Shown piece by piece: positions 21,901 through 32,818 of a stretch of 64,000 bases of DNA. A model generated the notes under the pieces. That model was not told where the DNA came from, made no database searches, and saw nothing but the letters and a program-made list of their open reading frames with translations. The DNA is from Morchella semilibera. Taxonomy: Eukaryota > Ascomycota > Pezizomycetes > Pezizales > Morchellaceae. The stretch covers positions 1,124,768 to 1,188,767 of the forward strand of contig WBVU01000005.1 in assembly GCA_009192285.1 (NCBI GenBank), given 5' to 3'. Numbering within the stretch: position 1 is the stretch's first letter; every line of letters starts with the position of its first letter. The position numbers and the translations under genes are program-made.

Positions 21901-23548
21901 GCAAAACATGCCGACGCCTCTGGAAACCCGCTCCTCGAGGATGTGTGGAGGTTTGCCTCATCCAAGTCTCCGCGCTCGCCGCCTCATCCACTCCCCATCG
22001 CAGCGGAATTTGATATGCCCCACTTCGTTACCTACCTCCTAGACCATGGGATGCATGTCGACTCCGGTAGGTACCTATTGTCAGGTAATGCTCTCCACAG
22101 GGCAGCAAGCAATGGCCACCGCCGCATGGCAGAGCTTCTGATAAGTAGAGGTGCAGACGTCAACCTCGGGGGCTTGGACATGGGGACCGCCCTCCATGCT
22201 GCAGCAAGCAAGGGGAAGACGGAGCTAGTTCGAGTTCTACTCGATAGGGGCGCAAACATACACCAGCCCGGGGTCTACGGGAGCCCACTCCATGTCGCGG
22301 CCATGTCGGACAGTGTGCCAGTTGTAAAGTTGCTATTGGACAGAGGGGCCGATATCAACAGTGAAAGTCGCATGTGTATGAGCGTTCTACAGGTGGCAGC
22401 GTGTCGCGGTGCAAGTTCGGAAATGTTGCATTTATTACTAGACACAGGCGCCGCTATCGATGCTGTAGGCTTTTACGGGCCCGCTTTGCAGGCAGCTGCT
22501 AGCTCACCGAGACGCGTGGATGAGATAGCCAGGACGCTGTTGGAGCGTGGAGCAAACGTCAATGTCACTGGTGGCTACCACGGTACTAGCCTCCAAGCCG
22601 CGGCATACAGAGGGCGTTTAGGTTTGGTGCAATTGCTCCTTGAAAATTGCGCAGACGTGAACACTGCCGGTGGTGAATTCGGTAATGCCCTCCAGGCCGC
22701 GGTATGCGGAGAAGGCGGGGAAAGGTTGAGTTTGGTGCAATTGCTCCTCGACAATGGCGCAGACGTAAACGCTGCCGGTGGTGAATACGGTAATGCTCTT
22801 CAGGCGGCGGTTTCCAAAGGTCGAGAGGGGGAGGTGCAGCTGCTCCTCGAAAACGGCGCAGACGTAAACGCTGCCGGTGGTAAATACGGTTCTGCCCTCC
22901 AGGCCGCGGCATGCGGGGAAGGCAGAGTAAGTTTCAGTTTGGTGCAATTGCTCCTCGACAATTACGCAGACGTGAACGCTGCCGGTGGTGAATACGGTAA
23001 TGCTCTTCAGGCGGCGGTTTCCAAAGGTCGAGAGAAAGAGGTGCAGCTGCTCCTCGAAAACGACGCAGACGTAAACGCTGCCGGTGGTAAATACGGTAAT
23101 GCCCTCCAGGCGGCGGCTTCCACAGGTCAAGAGAAACTGGTACAACTGCTCCTTGACAACGGCGCAGACCTGAACGCTGCCGGTGGTAAATATGGTAATG
23201 CCCTCCAGGCGGCGGTTTCCAAAGGTCAAGAGAAACTGGTACAGCTGCTCCTCGAAAATGGCGCAGACGTGAACGCTGCCGGTGGTAAGTACGGGTGCGC
23301 ACTACTAGCAGCGGCCAAGAAGGAGAACCTGAATGTCATCAAACTGTTACTGGACAGGGGAGCTGAAGTCGAGACCGCACTCATGGCCGCAGCACAAGCG
23401 GGGGGTGATAATTCTTGAAACTACTACTCGACGGGGGTGCGGATGCGGATGCGGCGCTTGGAGTCCATATCGAGGGGATGAGCCGGTTAGGAGTCCGCTT
23501 GAGGCGGCGGAGGCGGGGGGGCATAGCGAGGTTGTGAGGATGATATAG
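18910..23548 (+). CDS. SesB-like hydrolase / NACHT / ankyrin NLR-type protein
   Basis: The ATG at 18910 opens two or three hydrophobic helices (residues ~28-46 and ~54-80). A serine hydrolase follows: IVAVHGLGSDPEWAW, MWLRDLLP, nucleophile elbow GHSFGG, FLGVPHDG, DHMRMNKF. Introns that keep frame are 19245-19293, 19544-19601, 19662-19738 and 20048-20131 (branch TACTAAT); a fifth lies between about 20276 and 20440 with uncertain ends. Next is the NACHT domain: Walker A GKPGSGKST (about 20660), Walker B LYLFIDALDEC (about 20970), LLVTSRH. About 14 ankyrin repeats start near 22080. Those at 22610-23300 are almost identical, differing mainly by E/K and a 3-residue insert. The frame stops at 23418, but LKLLLDGGADADAALGV and then SPLEAAEAGGHSEVVRMI continue in shifted frames to 23548. 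The last repeats are thus lost by two indels. Such STAND proteins act in fungal non-self recognition: NACHT oligomerises when repeats bind a ligand and triggers the N-terminal enzyme. Confidence 0.85.
22610..23300 (+). repeat. Tandem near-identical ankyrin-coding repeats
   Basis: Seven consecutive ankyrin units of 99-108 bp, each built on VQLLLENGADVNAAGG with YGNALQAA. They are nearly identical at DNA level, and alternate units share the E or K form. This points to recent unequal exchange of one- and two-unit blocks inside the coding sequence. Confidence 0.85.
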
Positions 23549-24653
23549 GAGGCGTTACGGACTTGAGATCTGTTGTCCTTATGGTAGGGGCTCTTTGTTA
23601 TGGTTTTGGGTCGTGTATAAGTATTTATCTCTCATCCTTATTCTTCTTATATGGATATTCTGTAGTTAGCTTGCAAAAACTACCAAGACCTGAATGAATG
23701 GCTCTGTATGCAAGATCAAAAACCGCCACTGACAACTCTCAAAGCTGATCAACAGCCTTCAAGAACTGATTGATAACCCTTCAAGTGATTACAGAAGAAA
23801 TAGATCTCTCGGGAGATTGCGAACCTTTAAGCGTGTTGGGGAAAAATCTCGTCATGATGGATGATTCGTCCCGCCCTTACCACTATCCCATGCAATCAGT
23901 GAACCAACAACAAACTTATCTTGCTACCAGCTATGGGTGCGAGTGATACCTCATTACTGACCGTGCAGGATACCTATAGACTCAGCAGGACTGCATTTCG
24001 CACCGAACATAGCGACAAGGAGGTAGCAGCCAGTGCTAGAGGTCTAGTGAGGTCCCCACAGGGTCGTGTTTTGTAGGATTGCTACTTTGCCAATTGGTGG
24101 GGTTGCTATTCTGTGGATGCGAATGATATGTTCCGTGCGGGGTAAGTTGTAGATTAGGGCTTGGCGTTCAAGAGGGGGTATGGTAGCACCCTCAGGGGTT
24201 CCGGTTAGAAGATGAAGCTCCAGAGTTGGATCTACGGGATAATAGGCTCTTTTCTTCATCCACGAGGTTCCAGCAAAGAAGTGAAGAAAAATGCCCATAG
24301 TTGAATGCAAACGCTAGGGGGGGGGGATTTCAGTGCATTACTGCCGGCTGTACATACTCTTCCAGCTATGGGGGGAGAGCACAAGGGGTGCTCGGATAAG
24401 TGTTCTTTTACCAGTATTTCAAACTGGGTAATTGTAGAGGGCTTCATCAGGATACTAGTATACTGTCAAATCGAGAGGGTTAATTAATCCAAGCCAGCAT
24501 TAACAGCCTGCAAGGATCTCATATATATACCTGGCTAATGTCTGGTATACACAGTACACGTTGTTGGTAGGAATACCCAGCAAATCAATGCTGGCCATAG
24601 ATTTGCGGAGCAGATTTCCGGGGGCGAGGGAGAAAAAAAAACATGAGCTTTGC
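23549..24653. other. Gene-free spacer
   Basis: The 3' flank of the NLR-type gene up to the hAT target duplication. Short frames only (longest 88 codons, minus). There is a G11 homopolymer near 24317. Nothing recognisable. Confidence 0.4.
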
Positions 24654-24906
24654 GCGCTAGACAGGGCCTCCAACGGGCTGAAGCCCAAAGTGACGAGTCC
24701 GGTCTTTGGATGGGCTATTCAGGCCGGGCCTCGATATATATAGATTGGTCTGGGCTAGGCATAAGGTGCTCTGGTGCCCGGGCCTTTTTGCTGCTTTGAG
24801 CCATTGTTGCACCCCATACCTGATGTTGTTTTCTAGGGTTCAAGGAGTATAAGTAGGCCATGCCCACCCCGTTCCGCAAAGAAATAATTCTCAACACATA
24901 GATTCA

Positions 24907-25567
24907 ATGGCATCCACTACAAGCAGTCTGACAGACTATGGTGATTTCTCTGGCGAAGAGGATGTTCTCTTTGTAGACCCCGCATATAGCTTTAATCAGC
25001 AACCGTTACCAGGGCCTTCCATTACAGTCAATTCGCCTAAGACAACCAGTCCTATCTCAACAAAGCGAAAGGTACAAAGTAAAAGGTCATGGGTTTGGGG
25101 TACGGCAGAAAACCAGAATGGGATTATTAATATTGTGGATGGCCAGAAGTAAGTTTGTACGAGTCCTGATATCAACTATTACTAACGAAGTTGAAGATAT
25201 TGGCAATGCACTAGATGTGAAGTGAGATATGCACATCAGCACGGTACTCATCATCCGGCCCAACATTTGATTAAGAAACACAACCTAGAGGAGCCGGAAA
25301 GCAGCAGGATCAAGCGATTGAAACAGAAAGTTAATACAATTGAAGCCTCTATGGAACGGGCTAGACTACGGGCTGAGAGAGATGATAAACGGCGGCAGGA
25401 AGAGAAGCAAGAAGAGAGTGGGAGGATTGCACAAATATATCCCCCCCTACAGCCAGCTGTTTTCGAGGAGGCATGGGTTAAGCTTATTACCCAGCATGAT
25501 TTACCCTTTACGGCACCCACATGGAACGAATCACATACCCTTTTTCAGCTGATACGTCCTGAGGCGG
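24907..25567 (+). pseudogene. hAT transposase, N-terminal part (BED zinc finger)
   Basis: Start ATG at 24907. A 48-nt intron (25149-25196, donor GTAAGT, branch TACTAAC) joins WVWGTAENQNGI...VDGQ to KYWQCTRCEVRYAHQHGTHH. This gives a BED-type zinc finger: W-x-C-x2-C, then HLIKKH supplying the two histidines, for binding the element's ends. A charged, probably coiled-coil segment follows (RARLRAERDDKRRQEEKQ), then the start of the hAT core (FEEAWVKLITQHDLPFTAP, ESHTLFQLIRPEA). The reading frame is cut at 25567 by the Ty3/gypsy insertion, and 5 bp of coding sequence (GGCGG, 25563-25567) are duplicated on the far side. The protein continues at 32824. Confidence 0.88.
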
Positions 25568-26049
25568 TATCACGGAGCGATGCGAGGACGTAGTCAGAGG
25601 GGCCAAGGTACACAACCGAGGCAGGGAGACAGAGCGAAACGAGGCGGGCGATGCAGGAGGTCCTGGGATAACCAAGGGCGAGAACACGAGGTAACGAAGA
25701 TCACGGGGACTATGAAGGTAGAGCGAAATCCCCGAAGGGGGTTCTGAACGAGACTGGAGATCCTGAAGTACAATATTGACTAAAAGGACAGGAAGGTTGG
25801 GTGAAGAAGAAAGGAGAGAAAGAAAACTCTACAAGCGAGGGAGGAAACTCCCTATATATAGTCCTAACATCCCTTCGCTGACTCATCCCATAGAACCCCG
25901 TAGAACATTAAGGAAATCCTATTTATTACCAATCCCTACCCCTCGTTGACTCATAACATCCCTGCCACAGAAACCCTTAGAACCTAAATAGAAAACTCTG
26001 ACTAATCCTTCTTCCCACTACGTCACTCAATACGCTCCACGCCGTGATA
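25568..26049 (-). repeat. 3' LTR of the chromovirus
   Basis: 482 bp, starting TATCACGG and ending CCGTGATA on the plus strand. It differs from the 5' LTR at five positions I can see. Two of these are TA here against CA in the other LTR, which is the direction of repeat-induced point mutation. Confidence 0.95.
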
Positions 26050-26529
26050 GATATTAGGTCCCCCTCTGAGGCCTAAGTCCTCTTAGGCTTGTGTGGGTAT
26101 CGTTCATGAAAATCTTTAACTAACTCCGGGGAGTTATCTAAGTCGCCATAAGGTTGCCATGATGGCTCGTCGTAACCAGTATATCGAACGAGATACTCAA
26201 GTCTTCCACGTCGTTTTCGTGAGTCCAAAATAGCATCCACCTCCCACTCTTGTTCACCTTCAATCTCAACCGGAGGAGGAGGGGGCTGTAGTTGTCCTGG
26301 GACAGGATCACTGGAAGCGGGGGAGAGTAGCGAAACATGAAATACGGGATGTACTTTCATCGAAGCAGGGAGTGTAAGTTCGTAGGCGTAAGGGCTAACA
26401 ATACGGGAGATTAAGTAAGGCCCGACTTGTTTCCAGTCTAGCTTCTTCGTCGGACGCTTGGTTAATAAGTTCCGTGTGGATAGCCATACCTTATCCCCAA
26501 TAGCATAACGTGGGGCCGGTGTACGACTA

Positions 26530-27159
26530 TGTTACGGAGCAACACGGAGACAACAAGCAAGAAGGCCGAGGTACACAACCGAGGTAGAAGCGAGGACGAA
26601 GATAAGGGGCGACGGTCGGAAGAATCTAACTGAGGAGCAGTGTTGTAGGGCAGAGGGTCCAGATGGCCTCTCTGACGAAGACGTGGAGACGAAGGTACCA
26701 GTAGACGACACGGACTACGGTCATGGACTATGGGCGAAGCGAGGACGAGACGAGGCTTGAGGCGAGGACGAGGCAAGGCGTAAGACGAAGGACGAAGCGA
26801 AGCGAGGAAATAAGCGAGGTACTATGGAAAGGCCCAATTCAGGGTCTTGGCGAAGACTATGGTTATGAACGTAATTATATTCAGAACTAAAGACACAAGA
26901 CGGAAACGAAACTAAACCGTAGAGGTTGACAACAGGAAGAACACGTAGGAAAAGAAAAGAGAAAGAATAAGGAACAAAGGGAAAGATCCGTAGCAACGTA
27001 TATATACTCCTCCTAATCCCTGTACAATCATGACTCATCACATCGTGTAACCGAAATCCCATAGAAACTCCCAAGAACCCGAAAGAAACCTTATACCCGA
27101 AAACCTAGTTCACCAATATCCTCTTCCTTCCTGCGGAAGTCCGTAGGTACGCCGTGATA
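26530..27159 (-). mobile_element. Solo LTR nested in pol (630 bp)
   Basis: It interrupts the pol C-terminal region between RIQEESSNAS and the segment that continues RYAIGDKVWL. A perfect 5-bp duplication, GACTA, flanks it (26525-26529 and 27160-27164). On the plus strand it begins TGTTACGG and ends CCGTGATA. It contains GAGGTACACAACCGAGG, closely matching the host element's LTR, so it belongs to a related family in the same orientation. There is no internal region, implying LTR-LTR recombination after insertion. Confidence 0.88.
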
Positions 27160-27450
27160 GACTAGCATTGGACGATTCTTCTTGTATCCGCTGGGCTCTG
27201 AACATGTCCGCTCGGAGAAAGTCAAACACTTTTGACATATCCCTTACCATAGTATTAGCTTGGTCCTCGTTGGTCGTAGTACCATGCCGTAGGGGGCCAA
27301 AATTCATTCTAGGGTGACGTCCGTAATTGGCTTCAAAAGGGGAAAGCTTTGTAGATTCTGAGATGTGGTTATTGGTAACAAACTCTGCCATTGGTAGATA
27401 CGTCGCCCAGTTATCTTGTTGATAATCCACATAGCTGCGAAAGTACTGCT

Positions 27451-27917
27451 TATCACGGCGTGGAACATGGTCTAGCGGTGTTGCGGGAAGAGGGATTAGT
27501 CAGGGATTCTTCTAGGTTCTTTGGGTTTCGGAAGCATGGGTTCGGTTCGGAAATAGGGGTTTAGGATTAGGAGATAAGGTTAGGTTCGGGGTTACGGGTC
27601 TTGGGAGATTCTATGGGGTTCTGTACAGGGTTACGTGGATGAGTTATCGTGTCGGCATGTGGTGTATATATAGGGGCCTCGTTTTCGCTTGTAGATAGTT
27701 CTTTTCCTTTCCTCTTCACGCAACCTTCCTATCTTCGGGAGTTTGTAGTCCTCTAGAATATACTTCGGTTCCTGGTTTCACTTCGCGTCTCGCCTCGCCC
27801 CATAGTCTCGCCTCGTTCCATAGCCTTGCCTCGTCTGCCTCGAAAGACCACTGTTACGTCCGCCTAGGTAGTGTCCCTTGGCTCGCTTCGCCCTGTACTC
27901 CGCTTCGCTCCGTGATA
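27451..27917 (+). mobile_element. Solo LTR nested in the integrase region (467 bp)
   Basis: It starts TATCACGGCG and ends CTCCGTGATA, and is flanked by a perfect 5-bp duplication CTGCT (27446-27450, 27918-27922). Its reverse complement begins TATCACGGAGCGAAGCG, resembling the start of the host LTR, so it lies opposite to the host element. It splits the integrase between INTIMEQY and VDYQQDNWATY. The pol reading frame running into it from 27918 ends by chance at 27864. Confidence 0.9.
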
Positions 27918-30820
27918 CTGCTCCATAATAGTATTAATCCTCTCGGTTTGACCATCTGTCTGGGGGTGAAAGGCGGTGGAATAACGAGGTGAAATTTCAA
28001 GACGTTCGCATAGTGATTTCCAAAAATCCGAGGTAAACTGAGTGCCACGGTCCGATATTATCTTTTCCGGTAGGTCATGTAGCTTCCAAACGTTCTCCAA
28101 ATACATTCGAGCAACGTCTCGAGCACCTGACTCCTCTGTACATGGTATAAAGTGTCTCACTTTTGTAAGGCGATCGACCACGACGAGAATAGCATTATAG
28201 TTATTACTAAGGGGTAAACCGGTAACAAAATCCATCGGGACATCCGTCCATGGTGCCTTTGGTACTGGGAGAGGACGGAGGACTCCTTGGGGGGCATTGC
28301 GATTTGCTTTGCTTCGACGACAAATATGGCAATTCATAACATAGCGGTCGGTGTATTTCCGCATGTTTGGCCAATAATATTCGCGACTGAGTAGCTCGAG
28401 GGTCCTTGCTCTACCCGGGTGTCCTGCTGATGGTTTGTCGTGATACTCTTGAAGCAATCTAAGCTGTAACCCCTCATGTTCTGGTACAAAGAGCTTGCGT
28501 CGATAGAGAAGCAGTCCGTCTTCGTTTTCCGCGCATTCTGCAAGCGAAATTTGTTTCGATTGTTTTGTGCCGTCCCTCAGCATCGTGAGCACCTCGCCCG
28601 GAAAACTATCTTCCTGGTAAGCTTTTAAAAACAACTCTTGGACAGTGGGCGTTCCTTCAGCGGGTTTATTTGCCAAAGAACCCGCCAACAAACTTAGCTT
28701 AGTATCCAAATTTTTTCTCTTCAACACGGTCTGATATTGATACGCAAGGCGTTCATCCCCCTCTTTAGGGAGATCCCCTGATCGTCTGGTAAGTGCATCT
28801 GGTTTCCCTCCTTGTTTTCCTGGGCGAAATTGAATAACAAAATCAAAGCGAGATAGAAATTCTGACCAGCGGGTTTGACGGCGATTTAACAGTTTAGTTG
28901 ACATAAAGTACTCAAGGTTCCTATGATCTGTTAGGACCTTGATGGGGTATGAAGCAGTCTCCAAAAAATAGCGCCATTCTTCAAATCCTCGAATAATAGC
29001 CAAAAGCGCCTTATCGTATATCTCGTAATTACACTCCGCCGGTGTATGATTTTTGGAAAAGAAGGCGACTGGATGAAGTATTCCCTCGTCATCCCTTTGT
29101 GACATAATAGCGGCTGAAACATAGTCGGAGGCGTCCGTTTCCACTATAATCTCCCTATTCGGGTCAAAATGTCTGAGAATGGGCGCCGTGGTAAATGCGA
29201 GCTTAAGATCTTGAAATGCCTTCTCCGTTTTCTCTGTCCATTTAAATACCACTCCTGTCTTTGTCAGAGCGGTCAGAGGAGATACTACCCTTGAGTATGC
29301 ATAAATAAATCGTCGGTAGAAATTCGCAAATCCGAGAAATTCCTGTACATCTTTCAGACAGGTTGGGGTATCCCACTTTCGAATAGTGGCAACCTTTGCT
29401 TCGTCCATTTTAATTCCTTCCGGTGTAAGCACAAACCCAAGATACATAGTTTCTTTAACATGTCATTCACACTTCTCAGGCTTGAGATGGACTTGATTCT
29501 CGTCGAGTATTCGAAGGACCTTGTCAACATGTTCCTTATGTTCTTCGAGAGTAGCCGAATAAATAAAAATATCGTCCAAATAGGCAGTAGCGAAGTGATC
29601 AAGATGCGGGCGTAACATATCGTTGACCCAATGTTGAAATGCAGTCGGCGCATTGGTAAGACTGAAGGGCATGACCGTATATTCGAAGTGCCCATACCGG
29701 GTCCTAAATGCTGTTTTCCACTCATCTCCTTCCCTGATCCTTAACTGATGGTAGCCATTGCGAAGGTCCAACTTGGTGAAGTATTTGGCAGACGAAATGC
29801 CCATAAAGGTTTCCGGTGTTAGGGGTAGGGGATGTCGGTTCTTAACTGTTACTGCATTTAACTTTCTATAGTCAACACAGAGTCGAAGGGAGCCATCGGC
29901 CTTCTTGACAAATAATACAGGAGAGCCTGCTGGCGATGTACTGTGTCGAATCTTCCCACTAGCCAGATATTCCGCCATATAGTCTCGAAGTGCTTGTAAT
30001 TCCAATCGGGTCATCCCATACATAGGTCCGAATGGTACAGTCTTTCCTTCCTGGATGTCAATAGACAAATCATATTCGGGGCGATGGGAAGGGAGTCCGG
30101 CGGCATTCGGCTCACTGAGGAGATGCAGATACTGGTGATGTTCAATAGGTACGAGTGCTCGGGGATCCTTGGGAGTTTGGGCCAACAGATCATCGAGGGC
30201 TTTGAGTGTAGTTGAATAAAGTTTCATTCCTTTTCGTTTTTTGTTGATAAGTCTTTGGAATGCGTAGGAGGTAATAACTGAAATATTGGTTGTGGGCTTG
30301 GCGGGGGGCTCAGTAGAGATGCCTTTAGCAATAACCTTGGTGTGATTAATAGAGCACTCCCTAATACAGCTTGACGAATTAAAATGTATTTCGTTATCGG
30401 CAGGTAATATCATAGTCGCATGTCTGCGCATCCAAGGAAGGCCCATGACAATAGGATAGTGTCCGAGTTGTGTTACAAAAAAGGGGGCCTCCTCTCGATG
30501 GCCATTAATGTCGAGGCTGAGAATAACTTTGTGTGTGACCTTTCCTGATTCGATAGGTGTGCCATCTATTACATCTATATGGCGAGGGACTTGAAGGGGG
30601 ATGGTAGTGAGGTTGTGGTGGCATACGAAGTCTTGGTCTATGAAAGCGTATCCTGAGGCGCCAGTTTCAATGAGGGCATATGATGGGATTGAAGAATCTT
30701 TATTTTGAGAAATTGAACACGTTACAACTAATTGATTCCAATCCATATCCTTTTCCGAAACCGAAAACCCAGAAAGCGAAAGCTTAAACCAATCCTTAAA
30801 CCGCCCCTGGAGTGAGCCAC

Positions 30821-32263
30821 TCAGTCCAGGGTAAAATCTTTTAACGCCTCATCGCCGGAGGCTTTCTCTTCTTCTTCTTCTTTAATATCTGCCCTAGCTC
30901 CCCTTATCCTGGGGGCTGGGTTCCTAGGAGCCGGCACCTGCGGGCATTCCTTAACCAAATGTCCTCCCTGACCTCAATAAAAGCATCTATTTTCCACGCG
31001 ACGGGCCTCTCTCTCCTGAGGGTCCGGGCGGCTACGACCAAACGACAAATCCATAGGGGCCACTCCTCCTGGTGTATGAGATGGATGGGCAGCTGGAGGG
31101 TTGGGGCGAGCAGGGGCTTGATAGCGAGGGGCCGGAGGAGGTGGGGCCAGGTACCGAGGGGCTGGGGCAGCTGGGGCCTGGTAACGAAGTGCAGGGGGAG
31201 CGGGAGCAACGTAGCGAGGTGCAAGACGAGCTTGGGGTGCAGAGGCTTGGTAGCGAGGGCGGTAGCGAGCAGTGATTATCTGCTGTTTGTTGTCCAAGCG
31301 CTGGAGAATGGTGGCGAGTTCAATAACTGTAGCGGGAGTCTCCTCATAAACCATGAGTTTGGTGAGTTCCTCGCTCAGACCTTCCATAAGAGCTTCCACA
31401 TTGGCAGTTTCTCCCATACCAGCCTCTGCAGCGTAGTGTTGAAACTCGGCGAAATATTCCAAGAAGGGGCGGTTGAGTTGCCTAATTCTTATGAGGGCGC
31501 GACGGGCAGTGCCTACCTGGTCTGGGTCCCCGAATGCTGTGTTTAGAATTTCAAAAAACCTTTCCATAGAGGGAAGGTTGATTCCGGTAGTGGCGATGTA
31601 TGACATAAATTGGTCGGCGGCAGGGCCTTCCAAGCGAGAAATAGCATAGGTCAGTTGATTTTGAAGGGTGGGGTACCGGTCTGCATTGCCCAAGAGCTTA
31701 AGTTTCAGCATGTTTTGGAACTGTGGGAGTCCCTTCCTGTTTCCTCGGTATTTCTCCAGGTCGGGAAGTTTCTCTGATTTTTCCATACGAGGTTCGGGGG
31801 CGGAGGCGAAGCCTTCCAAAAAACGATTAGGTCGTCTTGGGGGTGGTGGTGGTGGTACAATAGGTTTAACTGGAGGAGGGGGAAGAGCAATTTGGGCTGC
31901 CAGGGCAGCTTCCGCTTCTTGGGTTGCGTGGTTTGCTTGGGTAACTTCAGCTTGGAGGCGAGTGACTTCCCCTTTCAGGCTAGCTACCTGTTTCTCCAGG
32001 TCTTGGTTCTCCTTTCCTTGTTCCGACACTCTCGTTTGCCATTCCTTAGTTGCTTCTTTGGCTTCTTCGGTGATGTCATCGAGTTCGGATAGGAGGGTGT
32101 GGACGGCGTGGGTTGCATCATGCATTAACTTATGCATTTTTTTGGCTTCGTCGGTGGCTCCTGGAGGGACATTGGGGTAACTGGTAACGAAACTATCCAT
32201 GTCTGCTACTAGTTGCTGATAATCGATCCCTTCCGGGTCCGTCATCTGAGCTTCTTGCGACAT
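30821..32263 (-). pseudogene. Ty3/gypsy Gag with in-frame stop in the CCHC knuckle
   Basis: ATG at 32263. The N-terminal third is a predicted coiled coil (ELDDITEEAKEATKEW, LEKQVASLKGEVTRLQAE), then proline-rich. The retrotransposon Gag core follows: FLEGFASAPEPRMEKSEKLP, MLKLKLLGNADRYPT, AADQFMSYIATTGINLP, ALIRIRQLNRPFLEYFAEFQ, ALMEGLSEELTKLM. Next is an Ala/Pro/Tyr-rich repeat region (RYQAPAP-type units). The frame stops at a TGA (30974-30976) exactly where the second Cys of a CCHC zinc knuckle should be (NRCFY, stop, GQGGHLVKECP). It then stays open to a TGA at 30821. Pol starts 75 bp further in another frame. Gag forms the particle that packages the element's RNA; without the knuckle, RNA binding should suffer. 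Confidence 0.9.
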
Positions 32264-32336
32264 GGTAACGGAATTTCTATGGTGGGGTTCTAGGCGAGGG
32301 TTGTTGTGTAGGTTGGCGTTGGGGACGCAACCTTAG

Positions 32337-32818
32337 TATCACGGAGCGATGCGAGGACGTAGTCAGAGGGGCCAAGGTACACAACCGAGGCAGGGAGACA
32401 GAGCGAAACGAGGCGGGCGAGGCAGGAGGTCCTAGGATAACCAAGGGCGAGAACACGAGGTAACGAAGATCACGGGGACTATGAAGGTAGAGCGAAATCC
32501 CCGAAGGGGGTTCTGAACGAGACTGGAGATCCTGAAGTACAATATTGACTAAAAGGACAGGAAGGTTGGGTGAAGAAGAAAGGAGAGAAAGAAAACTCTA
32601 CAAGCGAGGGAGGAAACTCCCTACATATAGTCCTAACATCCCTTCGCTGACTCATCCCATAGAACCCCGTAGAACATTAAGGAAATCCTATTCATTACCA
32701 ATCCCTACCCCTCGTTGACTCATAACATCCCTGCCACAGAAACCCTTAGAACCTAAATAGAAAACCCTGACTAATCCTTCTTCCCACTACGTCACTCAAT
32801 ACGCTCCACGCCGTGATA
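32337..32818 (-). repeat. 5' LTR of the chromovirus
   Basis: 482 bp, same TATCACGG...CCGTGATA ends as the 3' LTR and about 99% identical. It lies upstream of gag on the minus strand and would hold the promoter. Confidence 0.95.

Larger units (their letters stand above)
26073..30746 (-). pseudogene. Ty3/gypsy Pol (protease-RT-RNase H-integrase-chromodomain)
   Basis: From the ATG at 30746: protease-like ALIETGASGYAFID (catalytic Asp replaced by Glu); RT with DYRKLNAVTVKNRHPLP, KLDLRNGYHQLRI, MPFSLTNAP (normally MPFGLTNAP) and the active site YLDDIFIYS. One in-frame TGA at 29463-29465 follows KPEKCE, and the same frame resumes with HVKETMYLGFVLTPEGIK. RNase H (ETDASDYVSAAI, DHRNLEYF), HHCC integrase finger (HPGR...CHICRRSK), and integrase core with D, D and E residues (MDFVTGLPLSNNYN, IISDRGTQFTSDFW, FHPQTDGQTERIN) follow. 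The integrase is cut by a solo LTR at 27451-27917. It resumes with YQQDNWATYLPMAEFV, is cut again at 26530-27159, and ends with WLSTRNLL, HPVFHVSLL and a chromodomain (WEVDAILDSRKRRGRLEYLVRYTGY cited only by its ends WEVDAIL and RYTGY) to 26073. Not functional as it stands. Confidence 0.92.
25568..32818 (-). mobile_element. Ty3/gypsy chromovirus inserted in the hAT transposase
   Basis: 7,251 bp, bounded by 482-bp LTRs at 25568-26049 and 32337-32818. A perfect 5-bp target duplication, GGCGG, lies outside (25563-25567, 32819-32823). I count five differences between the LTRs (about 99% identity), so insertion was fairly recent. Gag (32263 downward) and pol (30746 downward) lie on the minus strand in the order protease, RT, RNase H, integrase, chromodomain, which places it among chromoviruses. 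A purine-rich tract (AGAGGGGGACC on the minus strand) adjoins the 3' LTR. A candidate primer site (GGTTGCGTCCCC on the minus strand) lies just inside the 5' LTR; its tRNA is unassigned. Two solo LTRs are nested inside. Subtracting these and their duplications leaves about 6.14 kb. Confidence 0.95.

Noticed and set aside
22586-23302. Long minus-strand frames rich in repeated motifs, and a superficially CRISPR-like spacing of repeats
   Set aside because: The repeats are in-frame ankyrin units on the plus strand with codon-sized length differences. There are no unique spacers, and the organism is eukaryotic.
26462-27074. Minus-strand frames of 104-117 codons
   Set aside because: They lie inside a solo LTR bounded by a GACTA duplication and have no coding role.
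27864-28048. C-terminal HGAKRSTGRSEPRDTT extension of the integrase frame
   Set aside because: It is chance read-through into the solo LTR at 27451-27917. The real continuation lies beyond the insertion.
30904-32180. Plus-strand frames of 170-195 codons opposite gag
   Set aside because: They are antisense shadows of the proline/alanine-rich gag coding sequence.
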